Counted from the first letter of the stretch, positions 8,190 through 17,831 are shown. The stretch is DNA of 64,000 nt from Glaciecola punicea ACAM 611 (GCF_000252165.1 NZ_BAET01000030.1:124001-188000), one strand, 5' to 3'. Numbers and translations are program-made. The notes: a model not told the origin generated them from the sequence alone.

Positions 8190-8407
8190 GAATTTCGAAC
8201 GTTTTGCGCTTACGCTGCGATCGCTAAAGCGGTAATTGCGCTGGGTAAGAAGAGCTTAGGCTTACAAGTGCTTGCCCAGGCAGCGGAAACCTTAAAGCAA
8301 GCGCAGATACTAAAGACCTTACAGTGCGATACCCCGCAGGGTTTTACTGTAGTGGGCCGGTAGCGTTTGAACAGGCGTTGCTTCACGCTATGATTTTTGT
8401 TGAGTAG
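8190..8407 (+). pseudogene. C-terminal remnant of an EAL-domain c-di-GMP phosphodiesterase
   Basis: From 8217 the frame reads IAKAVIALGKKSLGLQVLA, then QAAETLKQAQILKTLQCDT and PQGF before a TAG at 8361. This matches the end of an EAL domain (AKSLGL-x-VLAEGVET ... GCD-x-x-QGF) with the functional EGVET changed to QAAET. A shifted frame then gives FEQALLHAMIFVE and a stop. The N-terminal catalytic part is absent. It directly abuts the stop codon of the dcyD-like gene, so an insertion or deletion joined the two. Confidence 0.7.
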
Positions 8408-8409
8408 CT

Positions 8410-9915
8410 CTAACGCTCAACAGGGGCATCGTTGATTTTTGGCGTGCCATCGTCGTTAAATTCAGAAACTGCTTCATTAGAGGACGCCCAGCGCTCTTTT
8501 TCTTTATCTGTTGCTTTGGGTGAAAATAGTCCCGTGAACGCGTAAAAAATACCAATTAAGGGCGCCGTCCAGCAGGCAAATGCGAGCGGTATATACAAAA
8601 GGTTCTCCAAATTGCCATCTACAATACCAAGACCGAGTGTTGAAATCACAAACGCGCCACCTGCATTCCACGGAATTAATGGCGACATTAGGGTGCCGCC
8701 TTCTTCAATTGCACGCGATAAATTTAAGGTTGAATACCCCATACCACGGTAGACTGGTGAATACATTCTTCCTGGCAAAGCGACCGATAGATAAGGATCA
8801 CCCGCGACTATATTCGTGGCAAAAGCAGTGCCAACCGCAGCTGTTTGAATGCCAGCAAAGCTAGTTACTTTGCTCTTTATTTTATTAATAATTGACTTTA
8901 AACACCCTGTTTTTTCAAGTGCACCGCCATAGCCTAGCGCAATCAATATCAATGAAATTGTCCACATCATTGATTGAATACCCCCACGATTCAGCAAACT
9001 GTCAATCTCTTGGATGCCGGTACTAATTGAATAACCATTGTTGGCATAATCAAAGATTGACTGCAGGCTTTGCCCCTGCAAAATCATCGCGGTTGCGCCA
9101 CCCACAACCACGCCAGCAAATAGTGAGGGAATGGGTGGATATTGCTTTATAGCCAAGCCCATGACCACCACAGTTGGCAATAGCACCCATCCTGAAATAT
9201 AAAAATTTTCATTTAAGGCACTAGTAATACCCTCAACTTGCCCAAACGAAACGCTTTGGGTGTCTATCACGAAAAATCCGACGAGCAGATAAATGACGAG
9301 GGCGATTAGCATAGCGGGGATTGTTGTTGGCATCATATTCTTTATATGGGAAAAAACGTCTGTGCCGGTAACCGCAGGTGCTAAATTGGTTGTATCGGAG
9401 AGTGGCGAAATTTTATCACCAAAAAACGCGCCAGAAACTACAGCGCCGGCCGTCCAATACATAGGAATGTCAAAGCCTTCTCCAATACCCATCAGGGCTA
9501 AGCCAACGGTTCCTATACTCCCCCAACTGGTGCCAAGAGAAACAGATATCAGCGCACAAATAACCATAGCAGACGGCAAGAATATTTCAGGTGAAAGTAT
9601 CTTTAAGCCATAATAAATAATACTGGGGACGGTGCCGCTGGCAATCCAAACACCTATAATCATGCCAACTATGATTAACACAGATACTGATGGCAAAGCC
9701 ACGTGAATAACGTGAAAAATCCCTTTCTTAATATCGTCCCATTGCAAGCCTAACTTAATGCCAACGATGCTAGTAATGGCTAAACCGATGGCAAGTGGAA
9801 TGTGTGGTTCAAAAACGCCGAAGTAAAAAATTTGAGTGCCAAGAATGAAAAGCGTTAACACGATAGGCGTCAAGGCAAGCGCAAAGCTTGGTGTTTCATA
9901 GTCTGTTTTTTTCAT
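8410..9915 (-). CDS. nhaC: Na+/H+ antiporter, NhaC family
   Basis: A 501-residue polytopic inner-membrane protein with about 11-12 hydrophobic segments. NhaC-type signatures are SLGTSWGSIGTVGLALMGIG and GAFFGDKISPLSDTTNLAPA (conserved acids and Ser/Thr in the unwound helices), then IVAGDPYLSVALPGRMY and IPWNAGGAFV. NhaC exporters exchange Na+ (or in some members malate/lactate) for protons. Start ATG at 9915. It lies 19 bp downstream of a truncated SDR frame on the same strand and is probably co-transcribed with it. A hydrophilic 40-residue tail ends the protein. Confidence 0.88.
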   Translation of the reverse strand: MKKTDYETPSFALALTPIVLTLFILGTQIFYFGVFEPHIPLAIGLAITSIVGIKLGLQWDDIKKGIFHVIHVALPSVSVLIIVGMIIGVWIASGTVPSIIYYGLKILSPEIFLPSAMVICALISVSLGTSWGSIGTVGLALMGIGEGFDIPMYWTAGAVVSGAFFGDKISPLSDTTNLAPAVTGTDVFSHIKNMMPTTIPAMLIALVIYLLVGFFVIDTQSVSFGQVEGITSALNENFYISGWVLLPTVVVMGLAIKQYPPIPSLFAGVVVGGATAMILQGQSLQSIFDYANNGYSISTGIQEIDSLLNRGGIQSMMWTISLILIALGYGGALEKTGCLKSIINKIKSKVTSFAGIQTAAVGTAFATNIVAGDPYLSVALPGRMYSPVYRGMGYSTLNLSRAIEEGGTLMSPLIPWNAGGAFVISTLGLGIVDGNLENLLYIPLAFACWTAPLIGIFYAFTGLFSPKATDKEKERWASSNEAVSEFNDDGTPKINDAPVER

Positions 9916-9934
9916 TCAAATGCCTCATGGCTTT

Positions 9935-10072
9935 TTACGATTTTGGGACCTTTTCTTGGTTGAGGTCAACAATGACGATATCAGCGCCATCTTTTGCTAA
10001 GCCAAACGCAATAGCTCTTCCAGCACCTTTGGCAGCGCCAGCGGCTAATGCGGTTTTACCTTGTAATGACAT
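9935..10072 (-). pseudogene. 5' fragment of an SDR oxidoreductase gene (45 aa)
   Basis: Starts MSLQGKTALAAGAAKGAGRA, the N-terminal Rossmann strand and glycine motif of short-chain dehydrogenases (TG-x-x-x-G-x-G, with the first residues altered to AG), continues DGADIVIVDLNQEKV and stops after 45 residues where a full SDR needs about 250. A good ribosome binding site (GAGGG) precedes the ATG. The rest of the gene has been lost between here and nhaC. Confidence 0.75.
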
Positions 10073-10125
10073 ACGTGTTCCCTCTTCGTTGCTGGATTAA
10101 AAAGGTCGCTGTACCGATTTGGGTC

Positions 10126-10539
10126 TTAATTTACTTCCGAAGTTACTTCGATATCAATGTTGTTGCGGGTGGCTTTAGAGTAGGGGCAGACTTCGTGTGC
10201 CTTTTCGACCACTTTTTGGAAGGCATCGGTTGACAAATCTGTACTGTTTGCGATGACGTGAATTTTAATCGCTAGTTTGTAATCGTGATTATCGCCCTGC
10301 AGCAAATCTACTGTCGTTTCAGTAATTGAAGCAAAGCTGACGCCTTCCATTTTTTTAACCACGCCTAGCGCACTATCAAAACAAGCGCCATAGCCCATGG
10401 CTAGCAGTTGTTCAGGATTGTTTCCTGTTTTATTGCCGCCAGGTGGTGACATGCTGACCTCAAGGTCGCTGTCGCTTAAGGTAGCCGTGCCGACACGGCC
10501 GCCTGTAATGGTAGATTTAGTAGAATATAGAGATTTCAT
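10126..10539 (-). CDS. ohr: organic hydroperoxide resistance protein, Ohr/OsmC family
   Basis: A 137-residue cytoplasmic peroxidase. The Ohr signatures are all visible: GGR at 13-15, NPEQLL at 41-46, the peroxidatic Cys in YGACFDSA (C53) and the resolving Cys in VCPYSKATRNN (C118). Ohr reduces organic and fatty-acid hydroperoxides using lipoylated partners. The active-site spacing matches Ohr rather than OsmC. No OhrR-type MarR regulator is adjacent. Read away from the pnuC-nadR pair. Confidence 0.92.
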   Translation of the reverse strand: MKSLYSTKSTITGGRVGTATLSDSDLEVSMSPPGGNKTGNNPEQLLAMGYGACFDSALGVVKKMEGVSFASITETTVDLLQGDNHDYKLAIKIHVIANSTDLSTDAFQKVVEKAHEVCPYSKATRNNIDIEVTSEVN

Positions 10540-10600
10540 AGTGGATCCTTTATCGTTGATTTATAAGTGACGGGGCAAACTTAATACGTTTTCGGAATGA

Positions 10601-10786
10601 TTAAGAAACGACTGATTCACTAGGCAATCTAATTGCTTGTGAACCCAAGCCATTTAAGTGTGAAATTTTTTCACTACCTTGGTAACTTTGTAACAGTATA
10701 GAAATGCCTTTGTAACCTTTTAGTCTTTCTCTAATATTAGCAGTGAAGGATGTTAACTGATTGAATAAAAATGATTCTTTCGCCAT
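10601..10786 (-). CDS. possible small hypothetical protein (61 aa)
   Basis: Frame starting MAKESFLFNQLTSF with AAAGG about 10 nt upstream, ending 61 bp before the ohr start. Basic, with a mid segment YKGISILLQSYQG and no recognised domain or membrane segment. It could be a small conserved protein or chance. Apart from this frame I see nothing in the 518 bases between ohr and pnuC. Confidence 0.3.
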   Translation of the reverse strand: MAKESFLFNQLTSFTANIRERLKGYKGISILLQSYQGSEKISHLNGLGSQAIRLPSESVVS

Positions 10787-11057
10787 ATTTACATGCCTTT
10801 TTCATTTGAATAGTGTTCAATTGTAAGATTTCTACTTTTACTTACTTCAAGTTTTAGGCCATGTTTACAATCTGATACTTACATCATATATATCGCAGTT
10901 TATATATTTTAAGGACGACTAATAATTGAAGCGATGATTTTATTTTTACTATTTTCCTACCAGCTTTCAATCGTTTAGTGCGTTTACCACCATAAAAATT
11001 TACAATGCCTAGCAATGCCGTTCAAACGGAATCTATCGTTATTAGGATATCCCACAG

Positions 11058-11873
11058 ATGAAGCAAGATGTGCAAGTGTTAGCTGATTTAAAGCGTCTGC
11101 GTAGCGGCGAGCGTCTTTGGCTAGCCGTGTTTTTGGTAATCATACTTATCAGCACTTTGTGGTTTAGTATTGAAGGTACCGACTGGCAAAATACGCATTC
11201 TATACTGCTTAATTGGCTGGTAAGTCCGATAAGCGCTATTAGCGGTGTATTGTGCGTGGTGATGGTGGCCAAAGGCCTATTATCTAACTGGATTTGGGGA
11301 CTTATTAGTGCGCTTTGCTATGGGCTAATTGCGTGGACCTCAGGTTACTATGGTGATTGGCTGCTAAATTGGTTTTATTTCCTACCGGCTCAGATTTTTA
11401 TTTACCTTAGCTGGAAAAATCAGATGAGCAGCGATACTAACATCGTCAATATGCGTAGGCTTGGTTGGCACTGGCTATGGGTAGTTGCCTTAGTGCTGCT
11501 GGGCATTGGATTGGGTGCATTGCTATTGATGCAGGTCGATGGCTTTGTCAGCGAAGCACTGAAACGCAATTCAATGGTGTATGGCAGTTTGCAGCAGCTA
11601 ACCGGCAGCAATTGGAGTGGACCCCTGCTAGACAGTTCAACTGTGATGCTTCAAATCACTGCCCAGTTGTTGATGATCCGTATGTTTACCGCACAGTGGG
11701 CTTTCTGGCTATTAACCAATGTGTTAAGCATTTTTGCATGGTCAATGGTGCTTATTACCGAGCCTAGCTCAGCGCCCTACGCTGTGCCAACCTTATTTAT
11801 GTGGCTGGCATTTTTAATAAATTCAGTGTACGGTGCGGTCAATTGGCATTATGGAGCGAAAGCAGCGCAATGA
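11058..11873 (+). CDS. pnuC: nicotinamide riboside transporter PnuC
   Basis: A 271-residue inner-membrane protein with about seven hydrophobic segments. The PnuC pattern is visible: NWLVSPISAISGVLCVVMVAKG, SNWIWGLISALCYG, YYGDWLLNWFYFLPAQIF and later ITAQLLMIRMFTAQWAFWLL with a Trp-rich NWHYG end. PnuC imports nicotinamide riboside by facilitated diffusion, trapped by phosphorylation. Its stop overlaps the nadR start (ATGA), so the importer and the kinase that traps its substrate are coupled. An unusually long hydrophilic N-terminus (~20 residues) precedes the first helix. Confidence 0.88.
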   Translation: MKQDVQVLADLKRLRSGERLWLAVFLVIILISTLWFSIEGTDWQNTHSILLNWLVSPISAISGVLCVVMVAKGLLSNWIWGLISALCYGLIAWTSGYYGDWLLNWFYFLPAQIFIYLSWKNQMSSDTNIVNMRRLGWHWLWVVALVLLGIGLGALLLMQVDGFVSEALKRNSMVYGSLQQLTGSNWSGPLLDSSTVMLQITAQLLMIRMFTAQWAFWLLTNVLSIFAWSMVLITEPSSAPYAVPTLFMWLAFLINSVYGAVNWHYGAKAAQ

Positions 11874-12898
11874 AAGTTGGTTTATTTCCGGGTAAGTTTC
11901 TACCGCCCCATCGCGGGCACATTACGGCGATATTGCGTGCTCACGCCCTGTGCGACAAACTATATGTCGTGATCAGCGAGCGCAGTGCTGAAGATACGGC
12001 ACTGTGTGACGATGCAAACTTACCGCATATTGCTGGCGTGTTGCGACAACGCTGGCTATCACAAGAGCTACAGGGCTTGGGTATCGAGGTCATACTGCAA
12101 AATGATGGCAATACGCCTCCTTTTCCGCAGGGCTGGCCCGACTATTCCGCACTGCTCAAGCAAAATACACCTGAACCGTTCAACCTCATCTTCGGTGGAG
12201 AGGAGAGCTATCGTGATGGCTATAACCAGTATTTTCCGGGTACTGACTACATATTATTAGACCCTCAGCGCACCCAATGGCCCATTAGTGGCACCGCCAT
12301 TCGTCACAAGCCATACCTACACTGGGACTATATTGCCGGCGCTGCTCGCCCGTTTTTTGCCCGCAAAGTGCTGATCACCGGGCCAGAATCCTGCGGAAAA
12401 ACAACGCTAACGCGCAAGCTGGCAAAAGTCTATTGCACTTCATGGTCTGAGGAGCTTGGCCGCGATTATCAAGAGGACGTGATTGGCGGCAACGGCGATT
12501 TATTTGATTTAGAAGATTTTAATCGCATAGCGCACTTGCAATATGAGCAGGATCTTGTGGCCTTGCGCAGTGCCAACAAGGTCTGTTTTTTTGACACCGA
12601 TGCTGTGGTAACGGCGTTTTTTAGTGAAGTGTTTCTGGGTGAGGTTGCCACTCGCGTGCACAGCTTTATTAATCCAAACAAATACGATTTAATCATTGCG
12701 CTTAAGCCTACAGTGCCATGGATAGCGGACGGTATAAGGGAGTTGGGCACGCAAGCTGAGCGCGATCACAGCTTTGATAAACTTATGCAGCTGTATCAAA
12801 GCTGTGGTTTTGATGCTAATAAGGTTTTGATCATCGATTCGCCGGACTACTATCAGCGGCTAGAAGCCTGTATTACGGCAGTAGATAAACTGCTATAG
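11870..12898 (+). CDS. nadR: NadR-like bifunctional NMN adenylyltransferase / ribosylnicotinamide kinase
   Basis: A 342-residue protein whose ATG overlaps the pnuC stop. N-terminal nucleotidyltransferase: GKFLPPHRGH (the H-x-G-H motif, residues ~8-17) and PISGTAIRHKPYLHW (I-S-x-T-x-x-R). C-terminal kinase: P-loop GPESCGKTTLTRKL about residue 170 and a DTDAVVT acid motif. It turns imported nicotinamide riboside into NMN and then NAD in the cytoplasm. It lacks the N-terminal helix-turn-helix of enterobacterial NadR, so it is an enzyme only. Confidence 0.9.
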   Translation: MKVGLFPGKFLPPHRGHITAILRAHALCDKLYVVISERSAEDTALCDDANLPHIAGVLRQRWLSQELQGLGIEVILQNDGNTPPFPQGWPDYSALLKQNTPEPFNLIFGGEESYRDGYNQYFPGTDYILLDPQRTQWPISGTAIRHKPYLHWDYIAGAARPFFARKVLITGPESCGKTTLTRKLAKVYCTSWSEELGRDYQEDVIGGNGDLFDLEDFNRIAHLQYEQDLVALRSANKVCFFDTDAVVTAFFSEVFLGEVATRVHSFINPNKYDLIIALKPTVPWIADGIRELGTQAERDHSFDKLMQLYQSCGFDANKVLIIDSPDYYQRLEACITAVDKLL

Positions 12899-12948
12899 CG
12901 CTGCGATGCCCAGTGCTGAAGCCCACTTGCTAAACACCGCAACTGAAT

Positions 12949-13902
12949 CTAAAAATCAATCGCCAAAACCACTTTACCCTGGGTCTTGCGTTGTTCATTT
13001 TCGTCTTGAGCCTTTGCCGCTTCTTTTACAGAACGAATATTAATCGTTGGTGTTTTTACTTTTTTAGCATCAATTAATTGCGCGATTTCTTTTAACTCTG
13101 CACCAGAAGGTTCGACGAAGACAAAAGTTGCTTGAACACCAAGTTCACGAGCTTTGTTTTCATCAGGTGGCTGTACGATACTTACCAGGCGGCCGCCCTT
13201 TTTTATCGTAAGCCATGCTTCGTCAAGTGAGTCTCCCCCAGAAGCATCAAACACTACGTCAACGCCTTGGGGAGCTATTTTTCTAACCGATTCCACAACA
13301 TTGCCTTTGGTATAATCAATCGTATGATCCGCACCTAGAGTTTTTAGGTAGTCGTGGTTCTTAGAGCTTGCCGTGGTAATTACAGTGGCGCCTTGGACCT
13401 TGGCGAATTGAATTGCTAAGCTACCGACGCCACCTGCTCCCGCAGTAATAAAGACAGTTTCACCCTTTTTTAAATCTGCTGTATTAAAAAGGCTTTGGTG
13501 TGCGGTCAGGCCCACTAGGGGGATCGCCGCTGCTGCTGAGAGTTTTAGTGTACTGGGCTTCAATGCCACTGCGCTCTCTGATAGATTGATAAACTCCGCG
13601 TATGTACCATCATGGACCTCTGCTTTTCTAGCGTAGGCATAAACTTCGTCTCCCACTTTAAAAGAACTAACAGCGCTGCCGACTGCAGTAACTTTGCCAG
13701 CCACATCCCAGCCTGGGACTATGGGCAGTTTGTGAGACAGCATTTCCACAAGGTGTCCGGCTCTAATTTTTGCATCTACAGGGTTTACAGAAGTAAATGC
13801 GATGGCTACTGTGACTTCGTCATTATTAAGATCGGGAAGTGTTATGTCGGAAGTTTTAAGAACCGATGAATCACCAAATTTGTCAAAAATTATTGCTTTC
13901 AT
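12949..13902 (-). CDS. NADP-dependent MDR oxidoreductase (quinone-reductase-like)
   Basis: A 317-residue medium-chain dehydrogenase/reductase. N-terminal GroES-like fold (MKAIIFDKFG, TSVNPVDAKIRAG, PGWDVAGKVTAVGSAV), then the nucleotide-binding AGAGGVGSLAIQFAK near residue 150 with the A-x-x-GGVG signature of quinone oxidoreductase-like enzymes. No zinc-binding cysteines. Likely NADPH-dependent reduction of quinones or enones in the cytoplasm; the true substrate is unknown. Monocistronic; the next 490 bases rightward contain no called gene. Confidence 0.82.
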   Translation of the reverse strand: MKAIIFDKFGDSSVLKTSDITLPDLNNDEVTVAIAFTSVNPVDAKIRAGHLVEMLSHKLPIVPGWDVAGKVTAVGSAVSSFKVGDEVYAYARKAEVHDGTYAEFINLSESAVALKPSTLKLSAAAAIPLVGLTAHQSLFNTADLKKGETVFITAGAGGVGSLAIQFAKVQGATVITTASSKNHDYLKTLGADHTIDYTKGNVVESVRKIAPQGVDVVFDASGGDSLDEAWLTIKKGGRLVSIVQPPDENKARELGVQATFVFVEPSGAELKEIAQLIDAKKVKTPTINIRSVKEAAKAQDENEQRKTQGKVVLAIDF

Positions 13903-14199
13903 TTTTTCTCCATTTTTTTAGTACCCTTGCATTTGCAAGGGGCGATGTTGCTAAGATAGCCACTGTGTGACATTAATCAAACGAATTACAATAATAATTG
14001 GTATCAAAAATATTAATATCAATACTAAAGACCTGAATTTAGACTGTAGGATGAATTAACACTATACCCTTCGTTACAGCTGTCTTGTGGCATGGATTGA
14101 TATTTGCTAAAGGAAGTTTGTGGTGATATTTGTGAAAATGGCAGCCGTTAATAACGTATGTTAGTAATCCTTTGGTACTGAAATCCTGCAAATACCAAG

Positions 14200-14238
14200 C
14201 GCTAACATGAGCGCCATTTAGCAGCGCCCATGTTAGCG
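14200..14238. repeat. 15-bp inverted repeat in the 490-bp gap before the HAD gene
   Basis: Arms 14200-14214 (CGCTAACATGAGCGC) and 14224-14238 (GCGCCCATGTTAGCG) are complementary at 14 of 15 positions with a 9-nt loop. No T run follows. The surrounding space 13903-14390 holds no convincing gene; an 84-codon minus-strand frame that runs through this palindrome looks like repeat DNA rather than protein. Confidence 0.55.
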
Positions 14239-14390
14239 AGGGCTTTGCCCCATCATATCGGCCGCCTGTGTTAAAACGCAATGTGTCTAACAATAAAAGT
14301 GTATCATCTCAAATAACGGCAGACCGAGCATGTTTGCTTTAGTTTCTAAACTAAAAATGTCTAAGCAATTACAAGGAGCTTAACCAGATT

Positions 14391-15065
14391 ATGACATTAA
14401 AAGCGATTTTATGGGATATGGATGGCACTTTAATTGACAGTGAACCTGCTCACCAAAAGGCCTTTCTCAAGGCTTTAGACTCACTCGGTGTGAGCGTGGG
14501 GTTTGGCACTCAAAAAGAAATGTTGGGGCTTAGCTCTGTTGAAGTACACCAAAGGGTGGTAGAGCTGACTGGGCTTAACATTACGCTAGCACAGTGGCGA
14601 TCTGAGAAATGGCGGCACTATCAATACTGTTCAAGAAATATTACCCCACTGAAAAATAGTCAAGCCATTCTTGATGCTTTTAGTGCAAAAGCGATTCCAA
14701 TGGCCTTAGTATCTAACTCAAGTCGCGACGAGCTTGAGTTGAATCTTGAAGTGACGAATTTACGAAATTATTTTAAAGTTATTATTAGCCGTGACGATGT
14801 AGAAAATGGCAAACCTTCACCCGAAGGATATTTAGCAGCGGCAAAAGCACTATCAATCAAAGCCAATGAGTGCCTAGTAATAGAGGATAGTTTAACGGGT
14901 GTTAAAGCCGGTTTAGCAGCGAAAATGACAACACTGTTTCATCCAGAGTCCGATAGTTTGGCGCCGCTTTGTCCTGAAGATGCAATATTGCTAAGGCCAG
15001 ACAAAGATTTGAATGCATGGCTATTAAAGGCTTTTAACTACCCAGATGAAAATAGAAAACGATGA
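14391..15065 (+). CDS. HAD-superfamily phosphatase, subfamily IA (beta-phosphoglucomutase/YniC-like)
   Basis: A 224-residue protein with all four HAD motifs: I, DMDGTLIDSEP (D9, D11); II, ALVSNSSRDE; III, the lysine in ENGKPSPEGY; IV, VIEDSLTGVKAG. The helical cap after motif I is of the C1 type. It would dephosphorylate a small sugar phosphate such as 2-deoxyglucose-6-phosphate, or act as a phosphoglucomutase; motif IV (EDS-x-x-G) suits both. An AAGGAG lies 12 nt before the ATG, slightly far. Stand-alone, just left of the duplicated block. Confidence 0.85.
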   Translation: MTLKAILWDMDGTLIDSEPAHQKAFLKALDSLGVSVGFGTQKEMLGLSSVEVHQRVVELTGLNITLAQWRSEKWRHYQYCSRNITPLKNSQAILDAFSAKAIPMALVSNSSRDELELNLEVTNLRNYFKVIISRDDVENGKPSPEGYLAAAKALSIKANECLVIEDSLTGVKAGLAAKMTTLFHPESDSLAPLCPEDAILLRPDKDLNAWLLKAFNYPDENRKR

Positions 15066-15426
15066 CTAGCAGCTTACGCATAACGTAAGATCATGTTTTA
15101 CCACAATTGAGCGAAAAGCCCCGTCGTTCAAGGCTGGGGAGAATTCAGGCGGCAGCTGGACTACAAGGTGGCATGGAACGGCGGCATGCTGCACTGTTGC
15201 GAGCTTATCCTCCGTCTTTAACCCTGCCTCTAATAGAGGGCTCTACACGACATCTTCAGTTCATTCTAAACCGCCATTAGGATTCCGACTGAAAATATCA
15301 GCAAATCTTAAAATAGATCGCTTCATTACCTTATCGAACAATATATATCTTAATTCAAACTGGCAATTTTTAGGAAACGTAAACGTTTCAAGACAGTGAG
15401 TTAAGCTTAAATCAGATAATAATATG

Positions 15427-15445
15427 AATGCGAATGATTCGCATT
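15427..15445. promoter_or_regulatory. Fur box upstream of the first siderophore-type receptor
   Basis: AATGCGAATGATTCGCATT is a 19-bp palindrome broken only at the centre, about 87 bp before the chosen TTG start. It matches the Fur-box style expected for iron-uptake genes and recurs with one change at 52357. Confidence 0.7.
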
Positions 15446-15531
15446 GCTTTCTTAGCTTTATTATGGATAATGCCTCTCTCAAATTAATGTATTAATGGGC
15501 CTTGTTTGACTATAATGCTTGGAGAAGAAAA

Positions 15532-17628
15532 TTGAAATTAAAGTTAACAGCAATCGCAACGGCAGTACTAATGAGCAATATTGCATATGCTCAGAGTGAA
15601 AAAGACGTAGAAGTGATTGCGGTAAAAGGACAATACCTTTCTATTAATGAGTCAAACTCAATCAAAACGCCTACGCCTATTATTGACGTTCCACAAAGCT
15701 TATCTATTTTTACGGCAGATCAAATAACTGAACGCGGGATCACCAGCGTTGGGCAAATGATTGACTACACGCCGGGTGTGAATAATTCTCAAGGTGAAGG
15801 CCATCGTGATTCAATCGTGTTTCGTGGTAACCGATCAACAGCAGATTTTTACATAGATGGTAACCGAGACGACGTCCAATACTATCGCGCGCTCTATAAC
15901 GTAGAACAAGTTGAAATATTACGCGGGCCAAATGCGCTGTTGTTTGGCCGTGGTGGCACGGGCGGCATTCTAAACCGTGTATCAAAAAAGGCACAAGTGG
16001 GCGAGCAGTTTAATGTTTATAAAGCGTCATTGAACACATTTGGCGGATTTAACCTTGAATTTGATTCTAATTTTGAGACGGGCGATACATCTTCAATCCG
16101 CATAAATGCGATGTATGAGAGTGTAGAAAATCACCGCGATTTTTATGACGGCGAACGATACGGTTTTAATCCAACTGCACACTTGGAACTGAGCGACGAC
16201 ACCACGGTTGACCTTTCTTATGAGTATATTAATCACCAGCGATTTATAGATCGCGGAATACCCACTGGAACCGACGGAAGACCTGTAGAAGCTTTAAAAG
16301 ATGTGGTATTTGCCGACCCTCAAAATAACTACCATGAATTAGAGGCCCATATTTATAGAGCCAACCTAGCGCATCAGTTTACCGATAGTATTAAAGGTAA
16401 TTTCAGCGCATTTTATGCCGACTATGATAAGGCTTACGCGAATTTTTATGCTAGCGGCTATGACCAAAGCACTAACGTTGTTGAGTTAGACGGCTATATT
16501 GACAACACTGTGCGCGATAATCTCATATTGTCGAGTAACATTGTTGCCGAGTTTCAAACCGAGAGTTTTGGACACACATTGATTGTGGGTGCTGATTTCA
16601 TTCAGACAAACTCAGACCAAAACCGCTTCAACCCTGTGTTTAGTACGACAATGGATGATCGTGAGTTTTTTGTTGCAAATAGGCCCATTTCTTTAAACGG
16701 TTTCGCTGGGGTTAATGCAAGTGGCGAGAGTTTCACTACCGGATTTACTGACTTAAATGATGATACTCGAGTAGGCCTAGATGTATTCTCGCTATATATT
16801 CAAGATGAAATTGAAATTTCTGAACACCTAGATATTATCATTGGCGCACGTTTCGACAGCTTTGACATAGAGGTACTTAATGCAAACCCAAGTGCAATTG
16901 AGACACGCTCACGCAAAGATGAACAAGTTTCACCGCGCGCAGGTATTATTTACAAACCTCAAGAAAACGTATCAATCTATGCTAGCTATAGCGAATCATT
17001 TTTACCTCGCAGTGGCGAGCAATTTGCAAATATTAATGGTAATAATAATCAACTCGACCCTGATACTTTCGCCAACCAAGAGATAGGAATAAAGTGGGAC
17101 TTTGCCGACGGTCTCAGTTTAACGGCTGCGTTATTTGAGAATGAACAAAGCTCGCCTCAAGTCGCAGATAACGACCCAGCAACCCTAGACGTAATTGACT
17201 CTGAAATATCAGGTTTTGAACTGCAACTCGCTGGACAAGTCACTGATGCATGGTCTGTGTCGTTTAACTACAGTAATTTAGACGGAGAAATAGTTGACCG
17301 CAACGGTGGCACAGGACGCTCACCTCGAGAAGTGCCAAAGAACAATATCTCTATTTGGAATACTTATCAAATTAGTGATGTTATGGGTCTCGGCTTAGGC
17401 GCAACTTACCAAGATGAGAGTTTTATCAACAATTCGAACACGGCAACCTTGCCAAGTTATACACGGGTTGATGCATCCGCTTATTATGATGTTAGCGACA
17501 CTATGCGTATTCAACTGAATGTAGAAAACTTAACAGACGAGTTGTATTTCCCTAATGCACACTCTACTCATCAAGCGACAGTTGCCGCTCCTTTAAATGC
17601 TAGATTATCAATAATCGGGGGGTTCTAA
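15532..17628 (+). CDS. TonB-dependent siderophore-type receptor, copy 1
   Basis: A 698-residue outer-membrane receptor. I place the start at the TTG at 15532, 7 nt after GGAG, which yields a clean signal peptide MKLKLTAIATAVLMSNIAYA; a TTG 30 bp upstream is possible. Plug domain: IDVPQSLSIFTADQI, NVEQVEILRGPNALLFGRGG, GGILNRVSKKA, the layout of TonB siderophore receptors (ferric catecholate/hydroxamate type). The barrel ends in RLSIIGGF with the terminal Phe. It would import a ferric siderophore, powered by TonB. A Fur box lies upstream. It is nearly identical (about 16 amino-acid differences counted by eye) to the receptor at 52462. No siderophore synthesis genes are nearby. Confidence 0.88.
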   Translation: MKLKLTAIATAVLMSNIAYAQSEKDVEVIAVKGQYLSINESNSIKTPTPIIDVPQSLSIFTADQITERGITSVGQMIDYTPGVNNSQGEGHRDSIVFRGNRSTADFYIDGNRDDVQYYRALYNVEQVEILRGPNALLFGRGGTGGILNRVSKKAQVGEQFNVYKASLNTFGGFNLEFDSNFETGDTSSIRINAMYESVENHRDFYDGERYGFNPTAHLELSDDTTVDLSYEYINHQRFIDRGIPTGTDGRPVEALKDVVFADPQNNYHELEAHIYRANLAHQFTDSIKGNFSAFYADYDKAYANFYASGYDQSTNVVELDGYIDNTVRDNLILSSNIVAEFQTESFGHTLIVGADFIQTNSDQNRFNPVFSTTMDDREFFVANRPISLNGFAGVNASGESFTTGFTDLNDDTRVGLDVFSLYIQDEIEISEHLDIIIGARFDSFDIEVLNANPSAIETRSRKDEQVSPRAGIIYKPQENVSIYASYSESFLPRSGEQFANINGNNNQLDPDTFANQEIGIKWDFADGLSLTAALFENEQSSPQVADNDPATLDVIDSEISGFELQLAGQVTDAWSVSFNYSNLDGEIVDRNGGTGRSPREVPKNNISIWNTYQISDVMGLGLGATYQDESFINNSNTATLPSYTRVDASAYYDVSDTMRIQLNVENLTDELYFPNAHSTHQATVAAPLNARLSIIGGF

Positions 17629-17634
17629 ACAGTC

Positions 17635-17663
17635 GAACAGGGCCACATTTTGTGGTCCTGTTC
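17635..17663 (+). terminator. hairpin after receptor copy 1
   Basis: GAACAGGGCCAC (17635-17646) pairs with GTGGTCCTGTTC (17652-17663) over 12 bp with one G-U pair and a 5-nt loop, starting 7 bp after the stop codon. There is no strong T run, so it may protect the 3' end rather than terminate fully. An identical copy follows receptor 2. Confidence 0.55.
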
Positions 17664-17831
17664 AATCTAAGTCGCTTCGATAATTAATCCAGAGCACTAC
17701 AATACACAGAAATTGACGGGCGCCGATTGGCAGCTACTAGCCCATTGCAGAGCCAAGGCTCTAAAATTCTATAAGGGCTTATCTGCAAACCTGCCGAATT
17801 CGGTATTGCACTGGCATTATTCTCTGGCATG

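Noticed and set aside
14039-14293. 84-codon minus-strand frame in the gap before the HAD gene
   Set aside because: It runs through a long inverted repeat, has no ribosome binding site and matches no family; most likely repeat DNA.
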